Shown: positions 9,992 through 20,951, counted from the stretch's first letter. The stretch is DNA of 64,000 nt from an uncultured Litoreibacter sp. (GCA_947504205.1 CANNGL010000002.1:496001-560000); one strand, 5' to 3'. Made by a program: numbers and translations. Notes: generated by a model from the sequence alone, not told the origin.

Positions 9992-10942
9992 TCAGGCGGT
10001 CAACCAGTCGAAGAAATCTGATGGAGCGCGACGCTTTAGTCGCTCTGCAACAGCCTTCCCCATCTCTTCGCCATCTTCGATCGCACCACTTTCGGCATCA
10101 CTCAACGCTTCGCTTCCATCTGTCCGAAGGATTTCTGCCCGCAGATGTATGGACCCGCCATCAAGTTCGGCCAGGCCTGCTATCGGAGTTTCACACGACC
10201 CATCCAAGGCGGCGAGATATGCGCGTTCGCACGCAATTCGCTGTCCGGTCTTCTCATCATGTATCGCTTCAAGCATCTCGGCGGCGCGAATGTCATCTTG
10301 TCGACGCTCGATCCCAATAGCGCCTTGTGCAACCGCTGGCAGCATATCTTCAACAGCGATGGGATTGGTAGCAATGTCCTCCATGCCCAAACGACGTAGT
10401 CCGGCCAAGGCAAGAAATGTGCACTGGGCTACACCATCTTCTAGCTTCTGCAGCCGTGTTTGCACATTGCCTCGAAATTCAACGACATTAAGATCAGGGC
10501 GGCGGTTCATGAGCTGAGCTTTCCGTCGCAGTGAAGACGTCCCGACCGTCTCGCCCTGTTCCAATTCAGCAATACTTCTGACGTGCGGCGAAACAAATGC
10601 GTCGCGCACATCTTCCCTTGGCAGATAGGTCTCCAGCAGCAATCCCACGGGTTGCTCCACCGGCATGTCTTTCATCGAATGCACGGCAATATCGATCTTA
10701 CCCGCCAACATATCGTCTTCAATCTCGCGCGTGAATAAGCCCTTGCCGCCAACCTCCTTAAGCGGTCGGTCCAAGATCCTGTCGCCAGACGTTTTGATCA
10801 CAACAATGGTGAACGCGTCTTCAGGCAAATTGAACGCATCCATCAGCCGCGCGCGCGTTTCATAGGCTTGCGCCAAAGCGAGCGGCGAACCTCTTGTTCC
10901 GATCTTCAGCGGCTGGGCGGGAGTTGGTAAGTCAGCAATCAT
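9992..10942 (-). CDS. hemC: porphobilinogen deaminase (hydroxymethylbilane synthase)
   Basis: A 316-residue enzyme that condenses four porphobilinogens to hydroxymethylbilane in haem and corrinoid synthesis. It starts with the typical LKIGTRGSPLALAQA segment. The catalytic Asp of DIAVHSMKD is at residue 84, and the dipyrromethane cofactor Cys is at about residue 250 in LDGSCETPI. Length is normal. The gene diverges from hemE with a 96-bp gap, so the two opposed haem genes probably share a control region. Confidence 0.97.
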   Translation of the reverse strand: MIADLPTPAQPLKIGTRGSPLALAQAYETRARLMDAFNLPEDAFTIVVIKTSGDRILDRPLKEVGGKGLFTREIEDDMLAGKIDIAVHSMKDMPVEQPVGLLLETYLPREDVRDAFVSPHVRSIAELEQGETVGTSSLRRKAQLMNRRPDLNVVEFRGNVQTRLQKLEDGVAQCTFLALAGLRRLGMEDIATNPIAVEDMLPAVAQGAIGIERRQDDIRAAEMLEAIHDEKTGQRIACERAYLAALDGSCETPIAGLAELDGGSIHLRAEILRTDGSEALSDAESGAIEDGEEMGKAVAERLKRRAPSDFFDWLTA

Positions 10943-11038
10943 ATCAAAGGTCTAATAGCGTCAACTTCGCGTGACAACCTCTCGTCTTGACATCTCGACG
11001 GTTTCACCAGACCAACAGTGAAAGCTAGGAGACATTAA
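10943..11038. promoter_or_regulatory. divergent hemC/hemE control region
   Basis: A 96-bp space between two diverging haem genes, so it should contain both promoters. TTGACA at 10987-10992 is a plausible -35 for hemE, but no good -10 lies at the matching distance. AGGAG is the hemE ribosome-binding site, ending seven bases before its ATG. I saw no FNR-type TTGAT-N4-ATCAA box. Confidence 0.4.
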
Positions 11039-12073
11039 ATGGCATCGACCAAAACCATATTGCGCGCGCTGGCGGGCGAAACCCTTAAGACGCCACCAGT
11101 TTGGATGATGCGGCAAGCAGGTCGGTATCTCCCCGAATATAAGGCTACACGCGCGCAAGCGGGCGATTTTCTGTCACTCTGCTATACGCCCGATTTGGCC
11201 GCAGAAGTCACATTGCAACCGATCCGTCGCTACGGTTTTGACGCCGCCATTCTTTTCGCGGATATCCTGTTGCTGCCCCAAGCACTGGGGGCAGATTTAT
11301 GGTTTATCACCGGCGAAGGCCCCCGACTATCCACGATTTCTTCGGGCGATGATCTTGCAAAACTGAAAGGGACGGATGGCATTCACGAGACCTTGGGTCC
11401 GATTTATGAAACTGTCTCAATCCTGACCAACGAATTGCCGAAAGAGACGACGCTTATCGGTTTCGCAGGTGCTCCCTGGACCGTTGCAACCTACATGATC
11501 GCAGGTCGGGGTACGCCGGATCAAGCGCCCGCTCATGCGTTGCGCACAGAAGATCCCGAAACGTTTGATGCGTTGATGGATATGATCACCGAGGGCACGA
11601 TATCCTACCTGTCACATCAGATCGAAGCTGGTGCGGAAGTTGTCAAACTGTTTGACAGTTGGGCTGGATCACTGAAGGGCGACGCATTCACACGTTATGC
11701 GCTCGAGCCTGCCAAAAAGATTATTTCAACTCTGAAAGCCAAACACCCCAACGTTCCAATCATCGCTTTCCCAAGAGAAGCAGGGGATGGATATGTAGGC
11801 TTTGCCAAGGCGACTGGCGCGGACTGCGTTGCGATAGACAATTCCGTGTCTGCGGATTGGGCGGCGCAGAATGTTCAATCAGATGGGTGCGTACAGGGGA
11901 ACCTTGATCCATCTCACATGATAACCGGAGGAGACGAATTGATCTCCGAAACCAAGCGGATCGTTAAGGCGTTTTCAGGCGGGCCTCATATTTTCAATCT
12001 CGGGCACGGCATCACGCCTGAAGCCGATCCGGAGAATGTGCATCTTATGCTGGACGCGATCCGCAACCCATAG
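11039..12073 (+). CDS. hemE: uroporphyrinogen decarboxylase
   Basis: A 344-residue enzyme converting uroporphyrinogen III to coproporphyrinogen III, the step after hemC/hemD. The N-terminal signature [16 protein letters not shown] (from residue 19) and the internal [13 protein letters not shown] are both intact. The ATG follows CTAGGAGACATTAA. Length and motifs are normal. The next gene starts 48 bp downstream on the same strand. Confidence 0.97.
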   Translation: MASTKTILRALAGETLKTPPVWMMRQAGRYLPEYKATRAQAGDFLSLCYTPDLAAEVTLQPIRRYGFDAAILFADILLLPQALGADLWFITGEGPRLSTISSGDDLAKLKGTDGIHETLGPIYETVSILTNELPKETTLIGFAGAPWTVATYMIAGRGTPDQAPAHALRTEDPETFDALMDMITEGTISYLSHQIEAGAEVVKLFDSWAGSLKGDAFTRYALEPAKKIISTLKAKHPNVPIIAFPREAGDGYVGFAKATGADCVAIDNSVSADWAAQNVQSDGCVQGNLDPSHMITGGDELISETKRIVKAFSGGPHIFNLGHGITPEADPENVHLMLDAIRNP

Positions 12074-12121
12074 TTTCAGTTATTCTCGCAATTGCGCGAG
12101 TGTTACTTATAGAGTGAAGAC

Positions 12122-13534
12122 ATGTTGATACGCCTTTTTTGTACGATCTTCTTTGTTGCCCTTTTTAGCGTGCCGTTTGGCGCAATTGCACAAGAGCAGG
12201 CAAGCGAGTCCACCACCGCAGAAGCCGAGGTCACTGCCCCGAGCCAAGCGGTCTCGGTAGAACCAGTGGCACGCGATGACGAGATCGCGCGACGAATTCT
12301 TGAGATCATGCGGGCGACAGGCTGGTACAGCGGCGCGGACGTCAATGTCACCGATGGCATCGTCTTTCTGGATGGCCGGGCGGCCTCTGAAGATCACAAG
12401 TTGTGGGCGCGAGATCTCGCAACAAAAACTCAGGACGTGGTCGCGGTTGTGAACCGCATAAGCGTGGTGTCCGAAGTCAAATGGTCGTTCGCGCCGGCCT
12501 TGCGCGAAATGAGCGGTTTAGCGCGGCAAGCGTTGACCTCCCTGCCTTTGGTTCTTTTTGCATTTATTATTTTACCCCTAACATGGTGGCTTTCGACGCA
12601 GGCGGCGAAACTGGCGCGACGCTGGATTTTGGGCGGCATCAACTCACCATTCTTGAAAGACATCTTGGCGCGGACGCTGGCACTGCCGATCTTTCTTATT
12701 GGTCTTTATATCGTACTCCAGTTAGCGGGACTAACACAGGTCGCATTCTCGGTAGTTGGTGGTGCAGGTGTGTTAGGCATCGTTGCCGGTTTCGCATTTC
12801 GCGACATAGCCGAAAACTTTCTCGCCTCACTGCTCTTGTCGATACGACGCCCGTTTCGGTCAGGCGACTACATCGAAGTGGCAGATATGGGTGGAACGGT
12901 CCGGTCCATGAACACACGCTCCACGGTGCTCATCTCGCCCGAAGGTAACCATATCCAAATCCCGAATTCTGCGATCTTTAAAAGTACAATCGTCAATTAC
13001 AGCGCATCCCCCAATAGGCGTGACACGTTAGCCGTCGGGGTTGGTTATGATGTTTCCATCGCCGAGGCCCAAACACTGATACTTGAAGTGATTTCTGCCC
13101 ACGAAGCCACGCTGAAAGAACCTGAACCGATGATCCTTGTGGATACACTTGGAAGCTCGACGGTGAACATCAAGGCCTATTACTGGATGAATGCACAGGA
13201 CTACTCGATCCTCAAGGTACGGTCTGCGTTGCTGCGTCAGGTGACGAACAAACTGACAGAAGCAGGCATTTCCATGCCCGACGATGCACGTGAAGTCATT
13301 TTCCCTCAAGGCGTTCCGGTTCTTCAGCTCGATGGTGCAGCTGAAGCAAGCGCGCGTTCTCTGGCCCAGATCGAATTGGCCGAAACCAACGCAGATCAGC
13401 GCAAGAAAACGTCAACAGAAAAAGACGTGGCGGTTGAGGGTGACTTGGCGAATGAGACGGCCGAGGTCGCCAAACTCACCGCCGAAACCGAGTTAGACGA
13501 TGAGGCCACCGATCTGTTGTCAGACGAAGGCTAG
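12122..13534 (+). CDS. mechanosensitive channel (MscS family) with N-terminal BON domain
   Basis: A 470-residue inner-membrane protein. A signal peptide (about 1-24, ending AIAQ) is followed by a BON-like periplasmic domain (about 51-118), transmembrane helices at about 141-157 and 184-202, and an MscS pore helix at about 208-240 (Gly/Ala-rich GGAGVLGIVAGFAFRD). The conserved beta domain begins SIRRPFRSGDYIEV. A charged tail follows (about 410-470). MscS channels open under hypo-osmotic tension; a BON domain often binds lipid or envelope components. It sits between hemE and hemF without an obvious functional link. The stop is 1 bp from the convergent hemF stop. Confidence 0.88.
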   Translation: MLIRLFCTIFFVALFSVPFGAIAQEQASESTTAEAEVTAPSQAVSVEPVARDDEIARRILEIMRATGWYSGADVNVTDGIVFLDGRAASEDHKLWARDLATKTQDVVAVVNRISVVSEVKWSFAPALREMSGLARQALTSLPLVLFAFIILPLTWWLSTQAAKLARRWILGGINSPFLKDILARTLALPIFLIGLYIVLQLAGLTQVAFSVVGGAGVLGIVAGFAFRDIAENFLASLLLSIRRPFRSGDYIEVADMGGTVRSMNTRSTVLISPEGNHIQIPNSAIFKSTIVNYSASPNRRDTLAVGVGYDVSIAEAQTLILEVISAHEATLKEPEPMILVDTLGSSTVNIKAYYWMNAQDYSILKVRSALLRQVTNKLTEAGISMPDDAREVIFPQGVPVLQLDGAAEASARSLAQIELAETNADQRKKTSTEKDVAVEGDLANETAEVAKLTAETELDDEATDLLSDEG

Positions 13535-13535
13535 C

Positions 13536-14426
13536 TCAGGTCCATTTCGCAACCGGCGGCAGGCTCATCAAAACCGCATTGGCATCATGGCCGGTTTCAA
13601 GACCAAACTTGGTTCCACGATCGTAGACCAGATTGTACTCGGCATAGAGACCGCGATGCACAAGCTGGGCTTCTTTGTCGGCGTCAGAAAATGGTGTGTC
13701 GCGCCATTTCTCTGTTACGCCAAGAAAAGCTGGTAAAAACGCGCGCCCGACATCTTGGGTAAAGGCGAAGTCGGCCTCCCAGTCTCCGGTGTTGTGATCG
13801 TCATAGAAAATTCCGCCGACCCCTCTAGCGCGGCCGCGGTGAGGCACAAAGAAATACTCGTCCGCCCAGGCTTTGAACTTTGGATAGTACTCTGGATTGT
13901 GTTTGTCGCAATGCTTCTTCAGTTGCTCATGGAAGAACGCCGTGTCCTCATCACGTTCGATACACGGGTTCAAGTCAGACCCACCGCCAAACCACCACGC
14001 ACCTGGCGTCCAGAACATACGCGTGTTCATGTGAACCGACGGCGTCTGCGGGTTTTGCATATGTGCGACCAGAGAAATCCCGGACGCCCAGAAACGCGGA
14101 TCTTCAGCCATACCGGGCACCCCACGGGCGGCCATCGCTTTTTGGGCGCGCTCGCCAAGGCTGCCATATACGGTCGAGACGTTTACGCCCACCTTTTCAA
14201 AGACGCGCCCGCCGCGCATCACTGACATCAATCCACCGCCGGCATCGGATCCATCATCGGCTGCGCGTTTAGTTTCGTTTACCTCAAAACGACCCGCTGG
14301 AAGGCCAGCGAACGGTCCGGTTTCTTGAGTGCCTTCCAATCCCTCAAAGGCCGCAATGATCTCATCACGGAGGGATCGAAACCATGCCGAAGCCTGTGCT
14401 TTTTGGGTATCTGCAATTTCAGTCAC
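13536..14426 (-). CDS. hemF: oxygen-dependent coproporphyrinogen III oxidase
   Basis: Oxidative decarboxylation of coproporphyrinogen III to protoporphyrinogen IX using oxygen. Conserved segments include TPSVHMNTRMF, WWFGGGSDLNP, FVPHRGRARGVGGIFYDD and EYNLVYDRGTKFGLETG. The GTG at 14426 gives 296 residues with a family-like N-terminus (MTEIADTQKAQASAWF). The frame can extend to a TTG at 14462, which is less likely. The gene converges on the BON-MscS gene and diverges from a lipoprotein gene. Confidence 0.95.
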   Translation of the reverse strand: MTEIADTQKAQASAWFRSLRDEIIAAFEGLEGTQETGPFAGLPAGRFEVNETKRAADDGSDAGGGLMSVMRGGRVFEKVGVNVSTVYGSLGERAQKAMAARGVPGMAEDPRFWASGISLVAHMQNPQTPSVHMNTRMFWTPGAWWFGGGSDLNPCIERDEDTAFFHEQLKKHCDKHNPEYYPKFKAWADEYFFVPHRGRARGVGGIFYDDHNTGDWEADFAFTQDVGRAFLPAFLGVTEKWRDTPFSDADKEAQLVHRGLYAEYNLVYDRGTKFGLETGHDANAVLMSLPPVAKWT

Positions 14427-14517
14427 TTCTTCGCCCCACTTTGTTGTGATGATGTTATCCAAGCTCGGGGGTCAAGTCACTTTCCTTTCGGATCGTTTTG
14501 CCGCTACAATTTGGCCC

Positions 14518-14907
14518 ATGGTTAGGTTTCTCATTCCTGTCTCTATTCTCGCGCTGGCAGCATGCAGTGATCCCAAGACCGTGTGCCAGCAAGAGGCCAC
14601 TAAGGACTTGGGTATCGTGCAGGCACTCATCGCAGACACACAGGCGACCATAGACCGGGGCTATGCCATTCAGACAAAAGAGCGCACGGTTATTTATACA
14701 GATTTCTGCTTTGGCACTGGATTGCACAATGGCGGGTTCAGGTTTTGCAACCGGGCCCAACCCGTGGTGTCTCGAACCCCTGTGGCGGTTGATCTGAATG
14801 ATGAACGTAGAAAACTGCGCTCGCTCAAACAGAAAGAGTCGGAGCTGAAAAAGCGAAGTCTGACCGCGTTACAGCAGTGCGAACAGGCCTATCCAAGCCA
14901 AGAATAA
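14518..14907 (+). CDS. small putative lipoprotein
   Basis: 129 residues of unknown function. The N-terminus MVRFLIPVSILALAACS is a lipoprotein signal with lipobox LAAC, so the mature protein should be membrane-anchored from Cys16. Several further Cys are present, two of them in FCFGTG and RFCNRA. A charged helical tail of about residues 95-120 looks coiled. TACAAT at 14504-14509, just before the ATG, could be a -10 element, implying a very short leader. The frame extends upstream into hemF antisense sequence but the signal peptide fixes the start. Confidence 0.75.
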   Translation: MVRFLIPVSILALAACSDPKTVCQQEATKDLGIVQALIADTQATIDRGYAIQTKERTVIYTDFCFGTGLHNGGFRFCNRAQPVVSRTPVAVDLNDERRKLRSLKQKESELKKRSLTALQQCEQAYPSQE

Positions 14908-15151
14908 ATTCGCCTCCCTAAAAACTCGATTTTTTTTGCCATGGCACAATAGTAACTATATGTTGGGGTAGCGCCATAGGATCACTCAAGATACGGCAGC
15001 GGCAAACGAAGATCACACTCAAACTTCTTGAAATTAAACTGTTTTCTGAAACAACCGTTCATGCTAGCTTAACGATAACCGGCGCAAATCAGTCGGATTT
15101 TATTGAAATAGGGGATGCAACGACATCTCCGAGGCAGAACGGGCAGACGTC
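14908..15151. other. intergenic, promoter region of the carboxypeptidase gene
   Basis: This 244-bp, locally A+T-rich gap contains no convincing gene. It should hold the promoter of the D,D-carboxypeptidase, but I could not assign hexamers with confidence. Confidence 0.4.
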
Positions 15152-16636
15152 GTGAACCAGCGTCTTTTGAGAAGGGTCCAAGCGGGCCTTGTCGTTTTAT
15201 GCGTCATGTTTGGCGCTTTGGCTGCTATGGCAGCTCCCTATGCAGCCATGGTCATGGATGCCCGGACGGGCGAAGTGTTGCATGCGAGAAATGCTGACAC
15301 TCGACTGCATCCCGCATCGCTTACCAAAATGATGACGCTCTATGTTGCATTCGAAGCTATTCGTCGTGGTGAAATTACGTTGGACACAAAGGTTCTTATT
15401 TCGCGCAAAGCCGCAGCGGAGCAGCCGTCTAAGCTTGGCCTGAAGTCGGGCTCACGGATTGCCTTTCGCTATCTGATACGTGGCGCGGCAGTTAAATCGG
15501 CGAATGACGCGGCGACTGCAATTGCCGAGACGATAAGTGGTAGCGAAGCAGCTTTCGCAAGACGGATGAACCGCACGGCGAAAGCCCTGGGGATGACACG
15601 CACCACCTTCAAGAACGCACATGGTCTGACGGAATCGGGTCACCTTAGTACTGCGCGTGACATGACGATACTGGGCCGGCACCTGCTCTTCGATTACCCG
15701 CAGTATTACAACTTGTTTTCACGACAAACGACCCACGCTGGTATCAAGCAAGTTTCAAACACTAACCGCAGACTCTTGCAAAACTATCGCGGTGCTGACG
15801 GGATCAAAACCGGGTACACCCGCGCAGCAGGCTTTAACCTCGTCGCCTCAGCCGAACGCGGCAGCGAGCGCGTCATCGCAACCATGTTTGGAGGCAGTTC
15901 CAGCGCAGCGCGTAACGCTCGCGTGGCAGAACTTTTGGATATGGGCTTCAAGCGCTCGCCAACTCGTGTGGCTGTCCGAAAGCCACGTTTGCCTGCGTAT
16001 TCTGCACCCGAGAAGGTCAAACCGAAGGTGATCAAAGTTAAGCCGACCATTACGGCGGTCAGAAAATCGCCACGGCCTTTGTTACGGCCGGAGGCTGAGC
16101 CTTCCGCGGATATGCTTCTTGCGTTGGTGAAGGACGTCGAAACGAATGTGTCCAAAGCACGCGAGGACGTGGCGGAAATCGATGCAACGCCCGAACAAAA
16201 ACCAAACCCCTCGCTGGTGGATGTCGACAGCAAAAAGCCGGTTGTTGTAGCCGTCGAAGTCGCGCGTGCAGCGAATACGCCTACCATCACACCCTTGCAG
16301 CGACCCGAAGGGTTGGTCACCGCAGCGCTGCAACCCGTGATTGCCAAACCCGCAAAACGAGAGAGACAGGTCATCACGCGCGCCTCGACCTCGGGCGGAC
16401 GGCACTGGGGCATATCTTTGGGCAAATACTCGAACCGTGGATTGGCAGAACGGGTTCTGTTGAAAACCGCGTTGCAAGAAATCGAAACGCTGGACGAAGC
16501 CCTCCGAAAAGTTGTGAACAGACCACAGGGATGGGAAGCGAACTTTGTGGGAATGACACAGGATCGCGCCCAACTCGCCTGCGCCAGATTGTCCGCGCGT
16601 GGGGTCGAGTGCGAAACCAGAGGCCCAGCGGGCTAA
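15152..16636 (+). CDS. D-alanyl-D-alanine carboxypeptidase (peptidase S11) with SPOR domain
   Basis: A 494-residue periplasmic penicillin-binding protein that trims peptidoglycan stem peptides. The signal peptide is about 1-28. The three active-site motifs are intact: SLTK at 56-59, SAN at 116-118 and KTG at 219-221. A Pro/Lys-rich linker (about 265-400) leads to a C-terminal SPOR domain (about 414-490), which binds denuded glycan at the division site. The start is GTG with a weak ribosome-binding site; the ATG at 15203 would truncate the signal sequence. The stop TAA overlaps the recO stop in CTAA. Confidence 0.9.
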   Translation: MNQRLLRRVQAGLVVLCVMFGALAAMAAPYAAMVMDARTGEVLHARNADTRLHPASLTKMMTLYVAFEAIRRGEITLDTKVLISRKAAAEQPSKLGLKSGSRIAFRYLIRGAAVKSANDAATAIAETISGSEAAFARRMNRTAKALGMTRTTFKNAHGLTESGHLSTARDMTILGRHLLFDYPQYYNLFSRQTTHAGIKQVSNTNRRLLQNYRGADGIKTGYTRAAGFNLVASAERGSERVIATMFGGSSSAARNARVAELLDMGFKRSPTRVAVRKPRLPAYSAPEKVKPKVIKVKPTITAVRKSPRPLLRPEAEPSADMLLALVKDVETNVSKAREDVAEIDATPEQKPNPSLVDVDSKKPVVVAVEVARAANTPTITPLQRPEGLVTAALQPVIAKPAKRERQVITRASTSGGRHWGISLGKYSNRGLAERVLLKTALQEIETLDEALRKVVNRPQGWEANFVGMTQDRAQLACARLSARGVECETRGPAG

Positions 16637-17349
16637 CGATTTAAAGCATCAAGCAGTCGCTGACGTGCTGCAGGCAAAGCCTTGTCGCCCATTTGAGGCG
16701 CAAGCCGATGGCTCAGAAAATAACCCGTTGTCTTTAACGCTGTGACGATTTCGCTAAGCTCGCCTGCCCGACCCCGTAACACACCCGGCAGCGGCAGCAG
16801 CCGGTCAGCCCATTCGCCAGCGCCCTGCTGCGACACCGCGCGACCAGAGCTTGGGGAGACGTAGACCAGATTCTCGGTGCTCCCCGTCACAGCGCAGGCC
16901 GTCAGATCGAGGCCAAACCCCATCTCATCGAGAACAGCGCGTTCCCAAAGAAGATATGCCCGAGGCCAATCATCATCAGTTCCCAGCCTATCAAACAGAT
17001 CCAAGGACCGTGCGTAGAGTTCTGGATGTGGATCACGTTCTGCCAACGCAAACACCAGTAGTCCACAAACAGCGTTGAGACCTGCCAATGCCAAGCGGTC
17101 ATTCATAACTTGAGCGGCACGCGATCTAACCGGCTCTACAGTGAAGGCGCCAAGATGATCCTCGAGACGCGCTTTCCACGTCACATCCACTTGAGAGCCG
17201 GGTTGCAGCAGAGGGGCCATTTTGCGGGACGACCCGCCGCGCACTACGCCCGCGTGTCTGCCTTGCTCCGACGTAAAAACCTCGACAATGGCGGCGCTTT
17301 CTCCATGGCGTCTCATGGAAATCACGATACCTTCGGCGCGCCATTCCAT
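16633..17349 (-). CDS. recO: DNA repair protein RecO
   Basis: A 238-residue recombination mediator that works with RecR and RecF to load RecA on SSB-coated gaps. The N-terminal OB-fold region [17 protein letters not shown] is typical. The ATG at 17349 overlaps the DUF1491 stop by one base (TGATG); a GTG at 17352 is the alternative. This is the last gene of the long leftward housekeeping series. The zinc-binding cysteines seen in some RecO proteins are not obvious here. Confidence 0.92.
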   Translation of the reverse strand: MEWRAEGIVISMRRHGESAAIVEVFTSEQGRHAGVVRGGSSRKMAPLLQPGSQVDVTWKARLEDHLGAFTVEPVRSRAAQVMNDRLALAGLNAVCGLLVFALAERDPHPELYARSLDLFDRLGTDDDWPRAYLLWERAVLDEMGFGLDLTACAVTGSTENLVYVSPSSGRAVSQQGAGEWADRLLPLPGVLRGRAGELSEIVTALKTTGYFLSHRLAPQMGDKALPAARQRLLDALNR

Positions 17350-17684
17350 CACGCCAGTCCCAGCTCATCCAATAGATGACGACCGCTGCGGTCCTCAATC
17401 TCGATCACCCAAAGATCAGGATCAAACGAGCACTGCTTCGCAATTGCGTCGTCCACGATCGCCTCCTGCCCCTCGCTGAGCACGATCCAAGCGCGTTCAC
17501 CAGACACCAGATCGAATGAACGTTGATAGCAGCAAGCCTGCCCATCCAGCGTATTCAGTTTGATCAAAACTGCGCCTGCCGTCAGATCGCCCTTAGACGT
17601 CACAAACGCCGGAATATCTGCGAGCCTCAGGCGGGCCAGATAAGCCTGAACCCAAAATTCGCTGGTTAGCCTTGGCTCAGACAT
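17349..17684 (-). CDS. DUF1491 family protein
   Basis: 111 residues, starting [19 protein letters not shown]. This small uncharacterised family in alphaproteobacteria is recognised mainly by its N-terminus and by its place between era and recO. The ATG at 17684 lies inside the last codons of era (8-nt overlap) with AAGGA upstream, so it is translationally coupled. The frame could extend to 17735, but that would lie inside era. Function unknown. Confidence 0.8.
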   Translation of the reverse strand: MSEPRLTSEFWVQAYLARLRLADIPAFVTSKGDLTAGAVLIKLNTLDGQACCYQRSFDLVSGERAWIVLSEGQEAIVDDAIAKQCSFDPDLWVIEIEDRSGRHLLDELGLA

Positions 17685-18588
17685 TCCCGTCCTTGAAATC
17701 AAGGCCCATCTCTGAGTACCGCTCGCTTTCCTCAAGCCAATTAGGTCGCACTTTGACCTGAAGAAACAAATGAACCTTGCGATCTAGAAATTCTGCCAGC
17801 TCTTCTCTGGCAGCTTTAGACACAGCTTTGATCGTCTCACCCTTATTGCCAAGAACTATGCCTTTATGGCCATCGCGCATCACATAGATAATCTGTTCGA
17901 CGCGGGCTGATCCGTCTTTTTTCTCTTCCCAACTCTCTGTTTCAACAGTGAGCTGATAAGGTAATTCCTGATGCAAGCGCAGTGTCAGCTTTTCGCGCGT
18001 CATTTCAGCGGCGATCATGCGCATCGGGAGGTCAGCTATTTGATCCTCAGGATAGAGCCACGGACCCTCGGGCATCTCGCTTGCAAGCCATTCGCGGAGC
18101 TTGTCTACACCATGTCCCTTTTCAGCGGATATCATGAAGGTTTCGGCAAATGCGAAACGGTCGTTAAACTCCTTGGTCAGGCCCAAAAGTACATCGGACT
18201 GAACCCGGTCGATCTTATTGAGCGCCAGTACCACTTTTGCTCGGCCCACCCTGTCCGCCAGGGATTCAAGAATGGCGTCAACGCCTTTGGTAATACCACG
18301 ATGTGCTTCGACCATCAGAACGACGACATCGGCATCCCCTGCCCCGGTCCATGCCGCCGCGACCATCGCCCGGTCAAGGCGACGACGTGGTTTAAACAAA
18401 CCAGGCGTGTCCACGAAAACAATCTGGCTGTCGCCTTCCATCGCGACGCCCCGAATGCGCGCGCGCGTAGTTTGCACCTTATGTGTAACGATCGACACCT
18501 TTGCACCGACCATCCGGTTGAGAAGCGTTGATTTCCCGGCATTGGGTTCGCCGATCAGTGCCACAAACCCTGCGCGCGTCTTATGCAT
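17677..18588 (-). CDS. era: GTPase Era
   Basis: A 303-residue ribosome-assembly GTPase that binds the 3' end of 16S rRNA. G1 is [10 protein letters not shown]3 is DTPG, and NKID is the guanine-specificity motif. The C-terminal KH domain contains [17 protein letters not shown]. The ATG at 18588 overlaps the end of rnc by 8 nt (GGATGCATAAG). The frame runs back to 18672, but that extension lies within rnc and lacks homology to Era. Confidence 0.97.
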   Translation of the reverse strand: MHKTRAGFVALIGEPNAGKSTLLNRMVGAKVSIVTHKVQTTRARIRGVAMEGDSQIVFVDTPGLFKPRRRLDRAMVAAAWTGAGDADVVVLMVEAHRGITKGVDAILESLADRVGRAKVVLALNKIDRVQSDVLLGLTKEFNDRFAFAETFMISAEKGHGVDKLREWLASEMPEGPWLYPEDQIADLPMRMIAAEMTREKLTLRLHQELPYQLTVETESWEEKKDGSARVEQIIYVMRDGHKGIVLGNKGETIKAVSKAAREELAEFLDRKVHLFLQVKVRPNWLEESERYSEMGLDFKDGNV

Positions 18589-19279
18589 CCTGCAATCGCT
18601 CCAGTAACAATTTTGCCGCCGCTTGCTCAGCTTGGCGCTTTGCGCCGGCTTTGGCTTCCGCCTGAGCGCCATCTTCCAGTTTAACAGCTATCGTAAACTC
18701 TGGCGCGTGATCCGGGCCATCGCGGGCAACAACTTCATATTTTGGAGGGCCTTCGCCGCGCGCCTGCACGAATTCCTGAAGCGCGGTTTTGGGATCGCGC
18801 GCGTCTTCCTCAACCGATGAAATTCGATCGTTCCACAAGCGCAAAACCAGATCTCGGGCAGGCTCAAAGCCGCTATCAAGATAGACAGCCGCAATTACCG
18901 CCTCCATTGCATCCGCCAGCAACGCCTCTTTCCGACGGCCGCCCGAAACCATCTCTGACTTCCCAAGTTTCAGGACCGTGCCCAGGTCGATGCTGCGTGC
19001 GACTTCGGCGCAGGTTTCCTTGCGAACCAGGGCGTTGTAGCGCGGAGCCAAAATGCCCTCGGTTGCTTGGCGATCATCTTTGAGCAACGCTTCGGCCATA
19101 ACGAGGCCAAGAACGCGGTCCCCAAGAAATTCCAGACGCTGATTATCTGGTCGAGTAGCGGAAGAAATCGAGCCATGTGTCAATGCTCGCAACAGGAGTT
19201 CGGGCCGCTCGAATTCGTGGCCTAGCGTTTTTGCAAACGCCTCCACCTCGGAAGAAAGTGTAATGCCGGGGCCGCTCAA
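18581..19279 (-). CDS. rnc: ribonuclease III
   Basis: 232 residues: a nuclease domain with signature [13 protein letters not shown] (about 46-58) and a C-terminal dsRNA-binding domain (about 155-230). It processes rRNA precursors and double-stranded RNAs. The start is TTG at 19279, overlapping the lepB stop as TTGA, with AAGG about 8 nt upstream. No nearby ATG would keep the family N-terminus. The order lepB-rnc-era-recO is conserved in many proteobacteria. Confidence 0.96.
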   Translation of the reverse strand: MSGPGITLSSEVEAFAKTLGHEFERPELLLRALTHGSISSATRPDNQRLEFLGDRVLGLVMAEALLKDDRQATEGILAPRYNALVRKETCAEVARSIDLGTVLKLGKSEMVSGGRRKEALLADAMEAVIAAVYLDSGFEPARDLVLRLWNDRISSVEEDARDPKTALQEFVQARGEGPPKYEVVARDGPDHAPEFTIAVKLEDGAQAEAKAGAKRQAEQAAAKLLLERLQDA

Positions 19280-20061
19280 TCGATCGCCTTAAAGAAACGA
19301 TCGCCACGCCAAGTCCAGAAGTACAGCATCCGACTACCGGCAGAAGAAAAAATAACGCGATCCGCACGGCCAAGTAGATTGGCAAAAGGGACAAACCCCA
19401 CACCACCGCCAGCCGGCGGGAACCGTGAATCGATGGAATTGTCTCGATTATCACCCATGAAGAAAAAATGCCCCTCGGGCACATTATACGCCGGGGTATT
19501 GTCACCAGCGAGGCCGTTGCGAATATTCAGGATGTTGTGTTCGGTACCGCCTTCAAGCGTTTCGATCGCTCTCGGTTTTTCACAAACGGAGCCCACACCA
19601 ACAGCGCCGTTGGCACAGGCTGGCAATCCACCGACTGATCCTTGACGTTCGTATATCTCTTGGAACACGCCTGCAGCCTCTTGCTGTTGCGCCTGATCGT
19701 TTAGGAACAATACGCCGTTCCGCATTTGCACCTTATCGCCCGGCAAACCCACGAGCCGTTTGATGTAGTCCTGCCCCGTTACGGGATGGCGAAACACGAC
19801 AACATCCCCGCGCTCGGGCACAGAGCCAAACAGGCGGTCCGAGATCGGACAAAGGCCAAAGGGACAGGAATATTGCGAATATCCATATGCCATCTTGTTG
19901 ACGAAGAGAAAGTCGCCAACAAGTAGCGTGTCTTTCATTGAGCCTGAGGGAATCCAAAATGGCTGAAAAAACAGGGTCCGAAATATGCCAGCAATCAACA
20001 GCGCATAGACCACTGTCTTTACCGTTTCCATGATCCCTTCGGATGTCTCATTCGCTGCCAT
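19276..20061 (-). CDS. lepB: signal peptidase I
   Basis: A 261-residue inner-membrane peptidase that cleaves Sec and Tat signal peptides. One N-terminal membrane helix (about 13-32) precedes the catalytic Ser of IPSGSM (Ser41). The general-base Lys is at about 101 ([12 protein letters not shown]). [15 protein letters not shown], the third conserved box, is intact. Cysteines occur in the inserted segment (YSCPFGLC and PACANG). Upstream acpS ends 54 bp away. Confidence 0.96.
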   Translation of the reverse strand: MAANETSEGIMETVKTVVYALLIAGIFRTLFFQPFWIPSGSMKDTLLVGDFLFVNKMAYGYSQYSCPFGLCPISDRLFGSVPERGDVVVFRHPVTGQDYIKRLVGLPGDKVQMRNGVLFLNDQAQQQEAAGVFQEIYERQGSVGGLPACANGAVGVGSVCEKPRAIETLEGGTEHNILNIRNGLAGDNTPAYNVPEGHFFFMGDNRDNSIDSRFPPAGGGVGFVPFANLLGRADRVIFSSAGSRMLYFWTWRGDRFFKAID

Positions 20062-20115
20062 TATGCGCCCTGCCTCACTTCTGTTCTGGCTACATGCGAC
20101 CCACGCTTGCGCAAG

Positions 20116-20517
20116 TCAAGCTAAGGGCCTTGCTTCGATAACCACAAACGCTTGTGCCCAAGGGTGATCGTCGGTCAAAGTCACGTGAATAAAGGCTTCA
20201 TGACCTTCCGGCGTCATTTCGCGCAGGCGCTCCGCCGCCCATCCGCTTACTTCCATAACTGGCTGGCCCGTACGCAAATTCGACACGGCCATATCCTTCC
20301 AAGCGATCCCCATGCGCAATCCGGTGCCGAGCGCTTTGGAACACGCCTCCTTGGCCGCCCAGCGCTTGGCGTAGGTTCCAGCGATATCCTTGCGCCGCTC
20401 CGCTTTACGTTGTTCGACTTCAGTGAAGACGCGATTTTTGAAGCGATCGCCGAAGCGCTCTAACGTTGCCTCGATCCGTTCGATATTCGCAAGGTCTGTG
20501 CCGACGCCCAAGATCAC
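20116..20517 (-). CDS. acpS: holo-[acyl-carrier-protein] synthase
   Basis: A 133-residue enzyme that transfers 4'-phosphopantetheine from CoA to ACP for fatty-acid synthesis. The magnesium ligands are Asp8 ([12 protein letters not shown]) and Glu57 in the [14 protein letters not shown] motif. The start is GTG, overlapping the upstream stop as GTGA. Length is normal. Confidence 0.95.
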   Translation of the reverse strand: MILGVGTDLANIERIEATLERFGDRFKNRVFTEVEQRKAERRKDIAGTYAKRWAAKEACSKALGTGLRMGIAWKDMAVSNLRTGQPVMEVSGWAAERLREMTPEGHEAFIHVTLTDDHPWAQAFVVIEARPLA

Positions 20518-20951
20518 GGCAATTCCGCCGTAATTTCTCCCGAGCTTTGATTGATCGTCACGTTCAAAATACGCTGCATGAAATCGCTACTGTTTGGGTC
20601 AAAGACAGTCGCATCCATCTGCCACTTCAGACCTAAAGCCGGATCGTAGCTGGAAGTAAGGCGGCTCAGGCTCAGCCCGGCAAATCCAAGCGTTTCAGCA
20701 AGGCTAACCATTTTGCACTGTCTATCCCCCACCGCGTCGTAGGGCGGCGACAAAACAACAAGGTGAAAAGCGGCCGCAGCGGGTTCCAGTGTATCGATCA
20801 CGACCAAACGCACACGATCATTGGCAAATGTACGCGTGTTATCCGCCCAAGGTTCTGCGATTGACGCGACTGAGGCCAGTTCGTCGCAATCGCGCACCTC
20901 TTGCGCGGCTGCCGGTAGCGTCATCAGCAAACTAATAAAAATACTACGCAT
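20514..20951 (-). CDS. hypothetical periplasmic protein
   Basis: 145 residues with a signal peptide [17 protein letters not shown] and no recognised domain. Two Cys are present (DCDEL and QCKM). The ATG at 20951 has GGAG seven bases upstream. A GTG at 20969 overlapping the LysE-gene stop as GTGA would add six residues and weaken the signal peptide. It is coupled to acpS by a 4-nt overlap. The position suggests a conserved operon member but gives no function. Confidence 0.75.
   Translation of the reverse strand: MRSIFISLLMTLPAAAQEVRDCDELASVASIAEPWADNTRTFANDRVRLVVIDTLEPAAAAFHLVVLSPPYDAVGDRQCKMVSLAETLGFAGLSLSRLTSSYDPALGLKWQMDATVFDPNSSDFMQRILNVTINQSSGEITAELP

Noticed and set aside
12074-12121. 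Terminator after hemE
   Set aside because: CTCGC/GCGAG can pair weakly but there is no T-run.
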